A DNA stretch of 64,000 nucleotides, from positions 9,190-73,189 of the forward strand of contig CAYOYK010000007.1 in NCBI GenBank assembly GCA_964408185.1, read 5' to 3'. Origin of the DNA: CAYOYK01 sp964408185. GTDB lineage: Bacteria > Bacillota > Clostridia > Christensenellales > Aristaeellaceae. Below are positions 42,660 to 51,088 of the stretch, in pieces; the first letter of the stretch is position 1, and the number at the start of each line of letters is the position of its first letter. The position numbers and the translations under genes are program-made. The notes under the pieces were generated by a model. That model ran no database searches. It worked only from the letters and a program-made list of their open reading frames with translations, and was not told where the DNA came from.

Positions 42660-44549
42660 TCAGTCCACCATGCTCAGCAGCTTGGCGCTGCGCGTCAGGA
42701 ACGCGCCGATCTCGTCTTTTTCCAGCGGACGCGTGCTCATGCGCGCCAAATCGTACAGCTGGGAGGCGATCAGCTCCCTGCGCTCGCCGTCCTCGCGCAC
42801 GATCAGCTTGCTAACCACGGGGCTCTGGCTGTTGAGCACCAGCGTGTGGTGCTCCGGCATGGAGAAATCCTGCCCGTAGATCTTGCCCATCTCGCTGAAG
42901 CGGCGGCCCTGCTCGTCCTGCGTGAGCAGCGCGGCGGGCGCGTCCGGGGCCAGCTCGCGCAGCTGCACGGTCAGCTCCTTTTCGCCGGTCACGTTCTCAA
43001 ACAGGGTTTTGAGCGCGGCTTCGGTATCCTCGTGCGCCTTTTTCTCGTCGTCGGTCTGCTCCGGGCTCTCGCTAAAGGCGCTCGCGTCCGCGTCCACGCG
43101 GGCGAATTGCAGGCCCTCCACCCCGGCGGAGTATTCCATAAAGCTCATGAAATTCAGGTCGATGATCGCGTCCAGCACGGCCACGTCGATGCCCTTCTGC
43201 TCGTAAAGCGCAACGGAGGCTGCCTGCCGGGTAGGATCGCTGGTGTAGTAGAGCTTTTTGCCGCAAGCGCCCTCGTTCTTGCTCAGGTACTCGTTCAGCG
43301 TAAGGTAGTCGCCCTTGGTGGTCTTAAACAGCAGGGTGTCCTTTACGGCCTCAAAGAACTTGCCGTCGCGCATGCAGCCGTACTTGACAAACGGGTGGAT
43401 ATCGTCCCAATAGGTTTGATACTGCTCGCGGCTCTCGTTAAACAGCGAGGTCAGGCGATCGGCCACCTTGCGCGTGATATACGCGGACAGCTTTTTGACA
43501 TAGCCGTCGTTTTGCAGGAAGGAGCGGCTCACGTTCAGCGGCAGGTCGGGGCAGTCGATCACGCCCTTGAGCAGCATCAGGAATTCGGGAATGACCTCCT
43601 TGATGTTATCGGCCACGAACACCTGACCGCTGAACAGCTTGATCTCGCCCTCGCGGGTGCCAAAATCGTTGCTCAGCTTGGGGAAGTACAGAATGCCTTT
43701 GAGGTTGAAGGGATAGTCCACGTTCAGATGCACGTAGAACAGCGGGTCCTCGTACACATGGAACATGTGCTTGTAGAAGGACTTGTACTCCTCGTCGGTG
43801 CATTCCTTGGGGTCCTTGAGCCAGAGGGCGGGCGTATCGTTGATGCGCTCAGGCTCGTTCACCTTTTCCTCGGCGGCTTCAGCCTCCGGAGCCTCGTCGG
43901 CCTTCGGCTCGTCGCTTGGCGCGACGGGCTTGGGTTCGTTGATCACGTCCAAGTAGACGGGCGTGTTCATGTAGCCGCAGTAGCGCGTCAGGACCTCGCG
44001 CACGCGGTATTCCTGCAAAAACTCCTTTTCCTCCTCCGCGATATGCAGGATGATGTCCGTGCCGCGCTCGGCGCGCGTGCCGTCGGCCATCTCGAAGGTC
44101 ATGCCGTCGGGGCTTTCCCAATGCACGGCGGTCGCGCCCTCGCTGCCGGAGAGCGTCTCGATGGTCACGTTGTCCGCGACCATGAACGCGGAGTAGAAGC
44201 CAAGGCCAAAATGGCCGATGATGCCGCTCTTGTCGCTGCCCTCGTAGCTTTTGAGGAATTCCTCCGCGCCGGAGAAGGCCACCTGATTGATGTACTTTTG
44301 CACTTCCTCGGCGGTCATGCCGATGCCGTTATCGGCAAAGCGCAGCTCGCCGTTCTTCGCGTCGATGGTCACGGTAACGCGGTACTCGTCGGCGGAGTCG
44401 GGGGCAAGCATGCGCTGCTTTTGCACGGCGTCGCAGCCGTTGCTCACCAGCTCGCGGATAAAAATATCCTTGTCGGAGTACAGCCAGCGCTTGATGATGG
44501 GCATGATGTTTTGCGCGTGGATGGAAAGGTTGCCGGATTGAGTCGCCAT
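42660..44549 (-). CDS. htpG: Hsp90-family chaperone HtpG
   Basis: A 629-residue ATP-dependent chaperone. The N-terminal GHKL ATPase has FIRELVSNGCDA (Mg and nucleotide Asn/Asp), DNGIGM and GHFGLGFYSAF. Residues about 205-240 form a charged Glu/Pro/Lys/Ala linker, longer than in E. coli HtpG and reminiscent of eukaryotic Hsp90. The middle and C-terminal dimer domains follow at normal length. CAGGAGGTAG precedes the ATG. It is controlled by the promoter at 44617-44645 and the CIRCE operator at 44653-44679. Confidence 0.95.
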   Translation of the reverse strand: MATQSGNLSIHAQNIMPIIKRWLYSDKDIFIRELVSNGCDAVQKQRMLAPDSADEYRVTVTIDAKNGELRFADNGIGMTAEEVQKYINQVAFSGAEEFLKSYEGSDKSGIIGHFGLGFYSAFMVADNVTIETLSGSEGATAVHWESPDGMTFEMADGTRAERGTDIILHIAEEEKEFLQEYRVREVLTRYCGYMNTPVYLDVINEPKPVAPSDEPKADEAPEAEAAEEKVNEPERINDTPALWLKDPKECTDEEYKSFYKHMFHVYEDPLFYVHLNVDYPFNLKGILYFPKLSNDFGTREGEIKLFSGQVFVADNIKEVIPEFLMLLKGVIDCPDLPLNVSRSFLQNDGYVKKLSAYITRKVADRLTSLFNESREQYQTYWDDIHPFVKYGCMRDGKFFEAVKDTLLFKTTKGDYLTLNEYLSKNEGACGKKLYYTSDPTRQAASVALYEQKGIDVAVLDAIIDLNFMSFMEYSAGVEGLQFARVDADASAFSESPEQTDDEKKAHEDTEAALKTLFENVTGEKELTVQLRELAPDAPAALLTQDEQGRRFSEMGKIYGQDFSMPEHHTLVLNSQSPVVSKLIVREDGERRELIASQLYDLARMSTRPLEKDEIGAFLTRSAKLLSMVD

Positions 44550-44616
44550 AAGGATCTACCTCCTGAAAAACGCTAAAAATACGGATCGTCGGAAGAGCGT
44601 TTGCGGTTCCATGCGT

Positions 44617-44645
44617 ATTGTATCAGAGCTGGAAGCGTTTTGCAA
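44617..44645 (-). promoter_or_regulatory. Sigma-A promoter for htpG
   Basis: On the minus strand, TTGCAA (44640-44645), 17 bases and TACAAT (44617-44622), giving a leader of about 60 nt. Confidence 0.8.
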
Positions 44646-44652
44646 TCACAAA

Positions 44653-44679
44653 TTAGCACTCAGCGGAGCGGAGTGCTAA
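44653..44679. promoter_or_regulatory. CIRCE operator (HrcA binding site)
   Basis: A perfect consensus: TTAGCACTC (44653-44661), nine bases, GAGTGCTAA (44671-44679). It ends seven bases upstream of the htpG -35 box. HrcA represses heat-shock genes through this element; control of groESL/dnaK is usual, of htpG less so. Confidence 0.95.
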
Positions 44680-44734
44680 CAAAGCGAGAATCCACAACAA
44701 AAAATAATGCGAATCGGGTGTGCGCGGTGCGCAA

Positions 44735-45040
44735 CCGACGGACGGCGCGTGGCCGACAGACGGCACTCAACCGACAGGCGGCGCATGACCGATAGGCAGC
44801 GTATATCCGACAGGCAACATATGGCCGACAGGCAACATATGGCCGATAGGCAGCGTATATCCGACAGGCAGCGTATCGCCGATAGGCGGCGTATGGCCGA
44901 TAGGCAACGTATATCCGACAGGCAACATATGACCGATAGACGGCGTATGGCCGATAGGCAACGTATATCCGACAGGCAACATATGGCCGATAGGCAACGT
45001 ATATCCGACAGACAACATATCGCCGATAGGCGGCGCGTCC
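44735..45040. repeat. Tandem array of 17 copies of an 18-bp unit
   Basis: This occupies the gap between the CIRCE/htpG control region and the 3' end of the minus-strand glycosyltransferase. Each copy is exactly 18 bp, with CCGAYAGRCRRCRYRT plus two variable bases, and no indels. Since 18 is divisible by three, one plus-strand frame reads a hexapeptide like (A/S/T)DRQ(H/R)(M/I) and a minus-strand frame reads one like (C/R)LS(D/A)I(R/C). Neither frame has a convincing ribosome binding site. The edge copies are more diverged, as in a minisatellite. The flank 45041-45107 shows nothing. Confidence 0.93.
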
Positions 45041-45107
45041 GCGCCGGGCGCGCGCAAATCACCCGCGCCCCATTCGGCAGCAGCGCAGGCCGCGCAATCC
45101 CTCCCGC

Positions 45108-46100
45108 CTATCGCAAGAGCCTCCGCGCGGTCCGATACACGCCGCGGTAGGCTGCCCGATAAACCGGCCAGCCCAGCCGTAAACAGCGGTACAGCGCTCG
45201 CTGGCTGGCGGTAAAGCCCGCGCGGTGCAGCGAGCAGCCCGGATCGGCCAACAGTGTTTGCCGAGCCTCGATGCGCGCCTCGCGCGCCCATGCCGCGTTC
45301 CGCTCGCCTGCGGGAGCCTCCGCGATGCGCTGGCACACCATCAGCGCGTCCATCAGCCGGAAGCGTCGGGCGGCCTCCTCGGCCTCCGGGCAGAACGCCC
45401 GCGCCAGCGTCTGCATGCGCTGGCAGGCCGCCAGAGACGAGCATTTTTTCGCGGTCAGCCGCCCAAGCATCGCGCTGCCCGGCTGGACGGTGTAGCGGTG
45501 CAGCGGCGCGGGAAAGAACGAGGTTTCCCCCGGCGCTTGCAGATATCGCAGCAAAAACAGCATGTCCTCGTAAATGTGCACATCCTCATCGAAGCGCGTG
45601 TCGCTTTTGCGCAGCAGCTTGGCGTGCAGCGTGCCGTCAAAGGGCGCGCCCCGCAGCATGGCAAGCGCGGCCTGATCGTGCGGGTAGGCTTGCGCTTGAG
45701 GGATGGCGGGCCGGCTCATCAGGCGGTCGTTCTCATCCACGCGCTGATCTGTGCCCACCGTCATGCGCACGCCGGGCCCGGTCATACGCGCAAGCAGCTC
45801 CGCCATGGCAGTTGGCTCCAGCGCGTCGTCTGCGTCGAGGAACAGCCAGTACTCGCCCTGCGCTTGCTCCAGCGCCAGATTGCGGGCGCGGCTCACGCCG
45901 CCGTTCTCCGTGTGGATGGGCCTGACGCGCGGGTCGGCGGCCGCGTACCGCTCCAGCACCGCGAGTGTGCCGTCGGTCGAGCCGTCGTCCGTCGCGAGCA
46001 GCTCAAAGTCGGCGTAGGTCTGCGCCAGCGCGCTCTCGATGCAGCGGGGAAGGGTTCTCTCGGCGTTATAGGCCGGAACGATCAGGCTGATGGTCGGCAT
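45108..46100 (-). CDS. Family 2 glycosyltransferase
   Basis: A 330-residue GT-A enzyme transferring a sugar from a nucleotide donor. N-terminal ISLIVPAYNAERTLPRCIESAL, the TDDGSTDGT segment and LFLDADDA (DxD metal motif) are diagnostic. It has no membrane helix, as is usual for wall or exopolysaccharide glycosyltransferases. GAAAGGAG lies before the ATG at 46100. It is transcribed divergently from the licC-like/flippase cluster and likely belongs to the same surface polymer. No terminator is visible before the repeat array. Confidence 0.9.
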   Translation of the reverse strand: MPTISLIVPAYNAERTLPRCIESALAQTYADFELLATDDGSTDGTLAVLERYAAADPRVRPIHTENGGVSRARNLALEQAQGEYWLFLDADDALEPTAMAELLARMTGPGVRMTVGTDQRVDENDRLMSRPAIPQAQAYPHDQAALAMLRGAPFDGTLHAKLLRKSDTRFDEDVHIYEDMLFLLRYLQAPGETSFFPAPLHRYTVQPGSAMLGRLTAKKCSSLAACQRMQTLARAFCPEAEEAARRFRLMDALMVCQRIAEAPAGERNAAWAREARIEARQTLLADPGCSLHRAGFTASQRALYRCLRLGWPVYRAAYRGVYRTARRLLR

Positions 46101-46131
46101 AGGCGCTCCTTTCGGTTGTGCTTGCGGGTTC

Positions 46132-46160
46132 AGTATAGCGCAAAACCGCGCGTTTTTCAA
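46132..46160 (-). promoter_or_regulatory. Sigma-A promoter of the glycosyltransferase gene
   Basis: On the minus strand, TTGAAA (46155-46160), 17 bases and TATACT (46132-46137). Confidence 0.78.
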
Positions 46161-46175
46161 CGGTGCATAGGCGGC

Positions 46176-46204
46176 TTGAAAACCGCGCCCGATTCTGGTA
46201 CACT
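46176..46204 (+). promoter_or_regulatory. Sigma-A promoter of the surface-polymer operon
   Basis: TTGAAA (46176-46181), 17 bases and TACACT (46199-46204) with TGG before it. It lies back to back with the divergent promoter at 46132-46160, leaving 15 bases between the two -35 boxes. Confidence 0.75.
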
Positions 46205-46235
46205 AGAGCAAATTCTGCAAGGGGGGCTTATCGGG

Positions 46236-46973
46236 ATGCAAGCGATGATTTTGGCCGCGGGGCTTGGCAAGCGCCTGCGTCCGCTCACCGATACCATGCC
46301 CAAGGCGCTGGTGCCGGTAAACGGCGTTCCGCTTCTTTTACACGCGTTGGACTGCCTGAGCTGCTTTGAGATCAGCGACGTGATTCTGGTGGTCGGCCAC
46401 CGCAAGGGCGATATCATCGGCGTGGTGGGTCACGAGTATAACGGCATGAAGATCACCTACGTCGAGAATCCCGATTACGAGACCACCAACAACGTCTACT
46501 CGCTCTATCTGGCGCGGGATTATGTCAAGGATGACTGCCTGATGCTGGAATGCGATATCTACTATACGACCGATTTGATTGAGCGTCTGCTATCCGGCAA
46601 GGCGGCCTGCAACATTCTGGTCAGCCCCTTCCGCGCCGAAACCATGAACGGCTCGGTCGTTTTTTGCGATGCGGGGGATCGCGTCACGTCCCTCGTCATC
46701 AAGCGCGATCAGGGCGAGGATTTCGACTATTCGCACGCGCTCAAGACGGTCAATGCCTACCTGTTTAAAGACGGCTGGATGCGGCGCGTGCTGATGCCCA
46801 ACCTGGAGACCTATGTGCGCACGCAGGGGGTCAACAGCTACTATGAGCTGGTGATCGGCGGGCTGATTTACTATGGCAACAGCGATATACAGGTCGTCCG
46901 CATCCCGGATGACCGCTGGTACGAGATCGACGATCAGGACGACCTGCGCAAGGCCGAGGAGGCCAAGCTGTGA
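46236..46973 (+). CDS. LicC-like nucleotidyltransferase
   Basis: A 245-residue sugar-1-phosphate/phosphocholine-type nucleotidyltransferase. The N-terminal AMILAAGLGKRLRPLTDTMPKALV is the nucleotide-binding signature with the catalytic Arg/Lys, and LECDIYYT and DDQDDLRKA place the metal acids as in LicC proteins. It likely activates phosphocholine or a related alcohol phosphate for transfer to a surface polymer; the exact substrate is uncertain. It is the first gene of a four-gene unit and overlaps the next by GTGA. Confidence 0.83.
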   Translation: MQAMILAAGLGKRLRPLTDTMPKALVPVNGVPLLLHALDCLSCFEISDVILVVGHRKGDIIGVVGHEYNGMKITYVENPDYETTNNVYSLYLARDYVKDDCLMLECDIYYTTDLIERLLSGKAACNILVSPFRAETMNGSVVFCDAGDRVTSLVIKRDQGEDFDYSHALKTVNAYLFKDGWMRRVLMPNLETYVRTQGVNSYYELVIGGLIYYGNSDIQVVRIPDDRWYEIDDQDDLRKAEEAKL

Positions 46974-47701
46974 AGGCTGGGGCCATCGGGGTGCTGGGCG
47001 GAATGGGCTCGCTGGCGACCGCTGATTTCTTCACGCGGCTGGTGCGCGCCTTCCCTGCCGAAAAGGAGTGGGATCGCCCCCGCATCGTGGTGGATAACGC
47101 CTGCCAGATGCCCAGCCGCGTTCGGGCCATCCTGTACGGCGAGCGCCGCGAGGAGCTGATAGCCGCGCTGGCGGGCGGCCTCGCGGGCCTTGCCGCGCAA
47201 GGCTGTACGGATATCGTGCTTGCGTGCAACACCAGCCATGTCTTTCTGCCGGAGGTTCTCCCGCTTGCCGAGGAGCAGTCCGGCGGCCGTCCGTTCCGGG
47301 TCTGGCACATCCTTGAGCTGCTGGGCGAGGAGCTGCGCCGGGACGGCGTTCGCCGCGTCAGCCTGATCGCCACGGAGGGCACCATCCTGTCGGGGATTTA
47401 TCCGCGGGTGCTGGCTAAATACGGCGTGCAGGTGGATTGCGAGGGCGAGGCCGCCTTTGCCGAGCTTCGTTTCCTCATCGAGGCCGTCAAGTGCGACCGA
47501 ATCGACGCGGAGGCGCTGCGGCGGTTCTGCGCGCTGCTGGAGCGCCAGCCCTGCGCCGACGTGGTGCTGGGCTGCACGGAGTTTCCCATTCTGCGCGGCG
47601 CGCTGGGCGACCGCGAGGCGACGCTGACCAAGCGTCTGCGCGATCCGCTGGCCTCCGCTCTCGACGCGCTGAAGGCCGAATATCTGGGGGCGAACGCATG
47701 A
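46970..47701 (+). CDS. Aspartate/glutamate racemase-family protein
   Basis: A 243-residue member of the Asp/Glu racemase superfamily with both catalytic cysteines visible (LACNTSH and LGCTEFP) and the N-terminal GVLGGMGSLATADF. GTG start overlapping the previous stop. Placed between a nucleotidyltransferase and a polymer transferase, it may supply a D-amino acid for decoration of the polymer; such placement is unusual and the role is inferred. Confidence 0.85.
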   Translation: MKAGAIGVLGGMGSLATADFFTRLVRAFPAEKEWDRPRIVVDNACQMPSRVRAILYGERREELIAALAGGLAGLAAQGCTDIVLACNTSHVFLPEVLPLAEEQSGGRPFRVWHILELLGEELRRDGVRRVSLIATEGTILSGIYPRVLAKYGVQVDCEGEAAFAELRFLIEAVKCDRIDAEALRRFCALLERQPCADVVLGCTEFPILRGALGDREATLTKRLRDPLASALDALKAEYLGANA

Positions 47702-48882
47702 GCTTGCTCGGCGCGGTCAAGGCGCCGCTTCGCGCCGCGCGCAACGCCTACTATCGGCGCTGGCCCGCGCTGCGCCGCGCCCTGACCGGACGGCGGCGTA
47801 TATTGCTGTACGTCAACAACCAAGCCATGTCGTCGCATATCTGGCGGTACTATGAGTGCGTGCAGGATGAGCGCGGCCTCGATTTTTCCTTGTACGAGCC
47901 GGAGGGCGCGCTGACCAACGCCGCCGCCGACGTGTTTGAGCAAAACGTCGCCGCGAGCCGCATCCGCCGCTGCAAGCATCCGGGCTTCGTCGCGTGGGAT
48001 CTGATCGTCTGCGCGGATATGCGAACCCCCGCCAGCTTTACGCGGGAGATGACGCCCCTGCTGTACGTCAACCATGGCCTGCACATCGTCTCCATGGATG
48101 GCGGCGCGCGCCTGTACTGCTATGGGGACAGCGCGCTGGATGAGCGCGGGCAGCCCAAGTTTACGCGCATGCTGGAAAGCAACCGGCACATCGTCCGGGA
48201 AATGGCGACATTCGATCCTCGCTTCGCGCCGCGCATCGTGTGGTCGGGCTTCAAGTTTGCGGGCAGCATCGCGGACGCGGTCGCCGCCCGCGCGGAAATC
48301 CGCCGCCGGATGGGCGTGCCGGAAAACGTCTGCCTCGTAGGCTTTTTTGGCACGTGGCGGGAGCACAGCCTGTTCCACGCGCTGGGCCCCGGCTTGTTTG
48401 ACGCGTGCGAGGCGCTGCGGCCGGAGGGCTATCAATTCCTGTTTTCCATCCATCCCAAGGAGTATGGTCGGTACGCCCCGGATATCGAGCCGATGGGCGA
48501 GTTGGTGGAGAGCCAGCGCGCGCGCGGCATGCTGGTGCGCAGCCCCGGCGAGCCCTTCGAGCCCGCCATGGCCGCCTGCGATATCGTCGTGTCCGATTAC
48601 AGCTCCATGGCCGAGAGCGCGATCATCGCCGGGCGAAAGCTGGTCTTCAGCCCGTACCCGGACGGCATGGTTTGGAAGCGCAGCCTCACCGCCGAGGCGC
48701 GGCGCGCGCTGCCCACGCTGCCGGACGTATCGCGCCTGCGCGAGGTGCTGGACGCGGTACGCGCCGCGCCGCTTGATCCGTTCATCGCAGACGCTCGGCT
48801 TCAGCTCGTCCGCGCCGATCACGACCAAGTCGTCCGCGACGTGACGCGCGAGCTGCTGCAAAAGGAGGCGCGCCGTGCCTGA
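47698..48882 (+). CDS. CDP-glycerol glycerophosphotransferase-like (TagB/TagF family) enzyme
   Basis: A 394-residue GT-B-like polymer transferase. The C-terminal half has the family motif DIVVSDYSSMAESAI and later FSPYPDGMVW, and a central GFFGTWREH loop. TagB/TagF enzymes move glycerol or ribitol phosphate from CDP donors to teichoic-acid-like chains. The N-terminus (about 1-40) is basic and likely membrane-associated. The ATG overlaps the racemase stop (ATGA). With the cytidylyltransferase two genes upstream it suggests a phosphodiester-linked surface polymer. Confidence 0.75.
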   Translation: MSLLGAVKAPLRAARNAYYRRWPALRRALTGRRRILLYVNNQAMSSHIWRYYECVQDERGLDFSLYEPEGALTNAAADVFEQNVAASRIRRCKHPGFVAWDLIVCADMRTPASFTREMTPLLYVNHGLHIVSMDGGARLYCYGDSALDERGQPKFTRMLESNRHIVREMATFDPRFAPRIVWSGFKFAGSIADAVAARAEIRRRMGVPENVCLVGFFGTWREHSLFHALGPGLFDACEALRPEGYQFLFSIHPKEYGRYAPDIEPMGELVESQRARGMLVRSPGEPFEPAMAACDIVVSDYSSMAESAIIAGRKLVFSPYPDGMVWKRSLTAEARRALPTLPDVSRLREVLDAVRAAPLDPFIADARLQLVRADHDQVVRDVTRELLQKEARRA

Positions 48883-50476
48883 CGCTTCCCGCACGCGCAA
48901 CAGCGCGCGCAACGCCACCATGAGCCTGCTCACGCAGGCGCTCGGCCTGCTGCTCTCCTTTGCGGGGCGGCTTGTATTCGTGCGCACGCTGGGCGAGGAA
49001 TACTTGGGCATCTCCGGCTGGTTCAGCAACATCCTCAGCATCCTCAGCATCAGCGAGCTTGGCATCGGCACGGCCATTGTGGTCAGCCTGTACAAGCCGC
49101 TTGCCTCCGGCAACGAGGGCCGCATCCGCGCGAGCATCCGGCTGCTCCGACGCGCGTACTACTGTGTGGGCGCGGCGGTGCTGACGCTTGGCCTGTGCCT
49201 GCTGCCCTTCTTGGACGTGCTGGTCAACAAGCAGACCGAGCTGGTCGATCTGCGCGTCTGCTATTTGCTGTTCCTGAGCCAATCCGTGTTCAGCTATCTG
49301 TTTTGCGGCTACAAGACGGCCATCTTCACCGCCGATCAGCGCCAGAGCCGCGTCAACCTGATCCAGTGCGTCGTCAACGCGGCGGTCACGCTCTGCCAGA
49401 TCGTGACGCTGCTGCTGTGGCGCAACTACTACCTGTACGTCGTCTATTTGGTGGCGGGAGCCGCGCTCAAAAACCTGCTCGTCGCCGCCAGCGCCAACCG
49501 GGAGTATCCCTACCTGCGCCATGTCACGCGCCTGCGCCCGGAGGAGGACGATAGGGCGTTGCTGCCCACGGCGGAGCGAAAGGGCATCTTTCACAACCTG
49601 TTTGGGCTAAGCCTCTACCGCTTGAGCGGCACGGTGCTCAACGCCACGGACAACTTGGTGCTGGGCAAATGGATCGGCTTTGCGATCATAGGCGTGTACA
49701 GCAACTATCTGCTGGTCATTACCGCGCTGACCACCATGTTCCAGCTCGTGTTCCAGAGCTTTACGGCCAGCGTGGGCAACCTCAACGTCACGGAATCCTC
49801 GGAGCGCAAGGCGTTTGTGTTCCGCTGCCTGAACCAGCTGGACGGCTGGCTGTACGGCTTTGCGGCGGTTTGCCTTTTGGTGCTCATCGATCCGTTTATT
49901 ACGCTGGTTTTTGGCCCCGAATGGGTCTTTGCCGACGCGTGGGTAACGCCGATCATCGCGCTCAACTTCCTGACCAGCGGCCTGCTGGAAACCACCATCA
50001 TGTACAAGGACGCGTGCGGGCTGTTCTGGCAGGGCCGCTTTCGGCCTGTGTTCTCCGCAGGGCTGAACATCGTGCTGTCCATCTGGTGGGTGGGGCCGTG
50101 GGGGATCGCGGGCGTGCTGGCCGCCACCATCGTCAGTCGGCTGCTCACCACATGGTGGTTTGACCCGTGGATGGTGCATCATTACGCGCTGAAAACAAGC
50201 TGCAAGGGGTACTTCCTGCGCACGCTCGCCGTTGTGGGCGTATTTGCCGCGCTGGGCGCGGGCCTGACGCTTCTGCGCAACGCCCTCTTCCCGATGGATT
50301 CCCTTCCCGGCTTTTTGGCAATGATGTTGCTTTGCGCCACGATCCCCAACGCGGCGTTCTACCTGATGTATCGGCGCACGCCGGAGTTTGCCTACACGCT
50401 GCGCACGGCCAAGGGACTGCTGGGCCGCGTGCTGCATAAGGCCAAGCGTCCGGACGAAGCCGACCAAGACGCCTGA
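48875..50476 (+). CDS. Polysaccharide flippase (Wzx/MATE-like)
   Basis: A 533-residue protein with about 12-14 TM helices of the polysaccharide-transporter (MOP) superfamily; the N-terminal RNATMSLLTQALGLLLSFAGRLVFVRTLG segment lies at about 11-39 and the family pattern EYLGISGWFSNIL follows. It should flip the lipid-linked oligomer across the membrane. GTG start at 48875 with AAAGGAGG six bases upstream, overlapping the transferase by 8 bases. Last gene of the unit, before a strong terminator. Confidence 0.88.
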   Translation: MPDASRTRNSARNATMSLLTQALGLLLSFAGRLVFVRTLGEEYLGISGWFSNILSILSISELGIGTAIVVSLYKPLASGNEGRIRASIRLLRRAYYCVGAAVLTLGLCLLPFLDVLVNKQTELVDLRVCYLLFLSQSVFSYLFCGYKTAIFTADQRQSRVNLIQCVVNAAVTLCQIVTLLLWRNYYLYVVYLVAGAALKNLLVAASANREYPYLRHVTRLRPEEDDRALLPTAERKGIFHNLFGLSLYRLSGTVLNATDNLVLGKWIGFAIIGVYSNYLLVITALTTMFQLVFQSFTASVGNLNVTESSERKAFVFRCLNQLDGWLYGFAAVCLLVLIDPFITLVFGPEWVFADAWVTPIIALNFLTSGLLETTIMYKDACGLFWQGRFRPVFSAGLNIVLSIWWVGPWGIAGVLAATIVSRLLTTWWFDPWMVHHYALKTSCKGYFLRTLAVVGVFAALGAGLTLLRNALFPMDSLPGFLAMMLLCATIPNAAFYLMYRRTPEFAYTLRTAKGLLGRVLHKAKRPDEADQDA

Positions 50477-50483
50477 AACCGAC

Positions 50484-50517
50484 AAAAAGCCCTCCGGCGT
50501 GTCCGGAGGGCTTTTTT
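50484..50517. terminator. Strong bidirectional terminator
   Basis: A 14-bp stem AAAAAGCCCTCCGG / CCGGAGGGCTTTTT with a 5-base loop, A-tract on one side and T6 on the other, between the flippase stop and the convergent ECF gene. It works on both strands. Confidence 0.93.
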
Positions 50518-50552
50518 GTCAGCGCGGCGCTTGCGTGCCTGCGACGCTCCTG

Positions 50553-51083
50553 TCAGCGCGGCGTTTGTATGCCGCGGGCGGCTCTTCTTGTCAGCTTGAC
50601 CAGCGGCCCGCCCAGCAGCAGCGCCAGCACGAAGTTGCCCGCGCAATGCACCAGATCAAACGGAATGCCGCTGATAAAGTAGCTTGCCGCCAGCCCCGGC
50701 CCGCCGACAAACAGGTAGGGGATCGCGCACAGCAGCCCAAACAGCAGCCCAAACGCGCCTGATATCACCGCCCAGAGAACCGGGCTGTCCAGCGCGCGCA
50801 GCGCGTACACAACGACGCAAAGGACGGCCCACACATACAGGTAGTTGATCGTCCAAAGGGACAGCCCGTACAGCAGCACCTCCAGCAGCACAAACACATA
50901 GGCGATCAGCAGCGCCTTGAGGCCGAACACGCGGGTAAAGACCATCAGCAGCAGACTGACAGGCTCAATGTTGGGAAGCTGTGCCATGGCGACCTGCAGC
51001 GCGAAGGTCAGCGCGGCCAGCAGCGCAAAGAGCACCAGCTCGTAGGTAGTCAAAACCGGGCGACGTCTGGGCCGGCTGGTCAT
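50553..51083 (-). CDS. ECF transporter substrate-binding (S) component
   Basis: A 176-residue protein with six TM helices. N-terminal TTYELVLFALLAALTFALQVAMAQLPN fits the S-component helix 1-2 region (positions about 12-38) that contacts the T component. It is the membrane capture subunit for a vitamin; the ATPase and T components are elsewhere, as in group II ECF systems. Its place behind a cobalamin riboswitch and a DUF4430 gene makes cobalamin or a precursor the best guess. The start at 51083 lies five bases after the upstream stop, so translation is coupled. Confidence 0.82.
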   Translation of the reverse strand: MTSRPRRRPVLTTYELVLFALLAALTFALQVAMAQLPNIEPVSLLLMVFTRVFGLKALLIAYVFVLLEVLLYGLSLWTINYLYVWAVLCVVVYALRALDSPVLWAVISGAFGLLFGLLCAIPYLFVGGPGLAASYFISGIPFDLVHCAGNFVLALLLGGPLVKLTRRAARGIQTPR

Positions 51084-51088
51084 GGCGC

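Noticed and set aside
44735..45040. CRISPR array
   Set aside because: Units are contiguous, 18 bp (and 17 bp in the other array), without spacers; no cas genes in the window.
44707..45150. Plus-strand DRQ-repeat and minus-strand CLS-repeat frames across the 18-bp array
   Set aside because: No ribosome binding site and edge copies diverge; kept as a finding for test but not annotated as genes.
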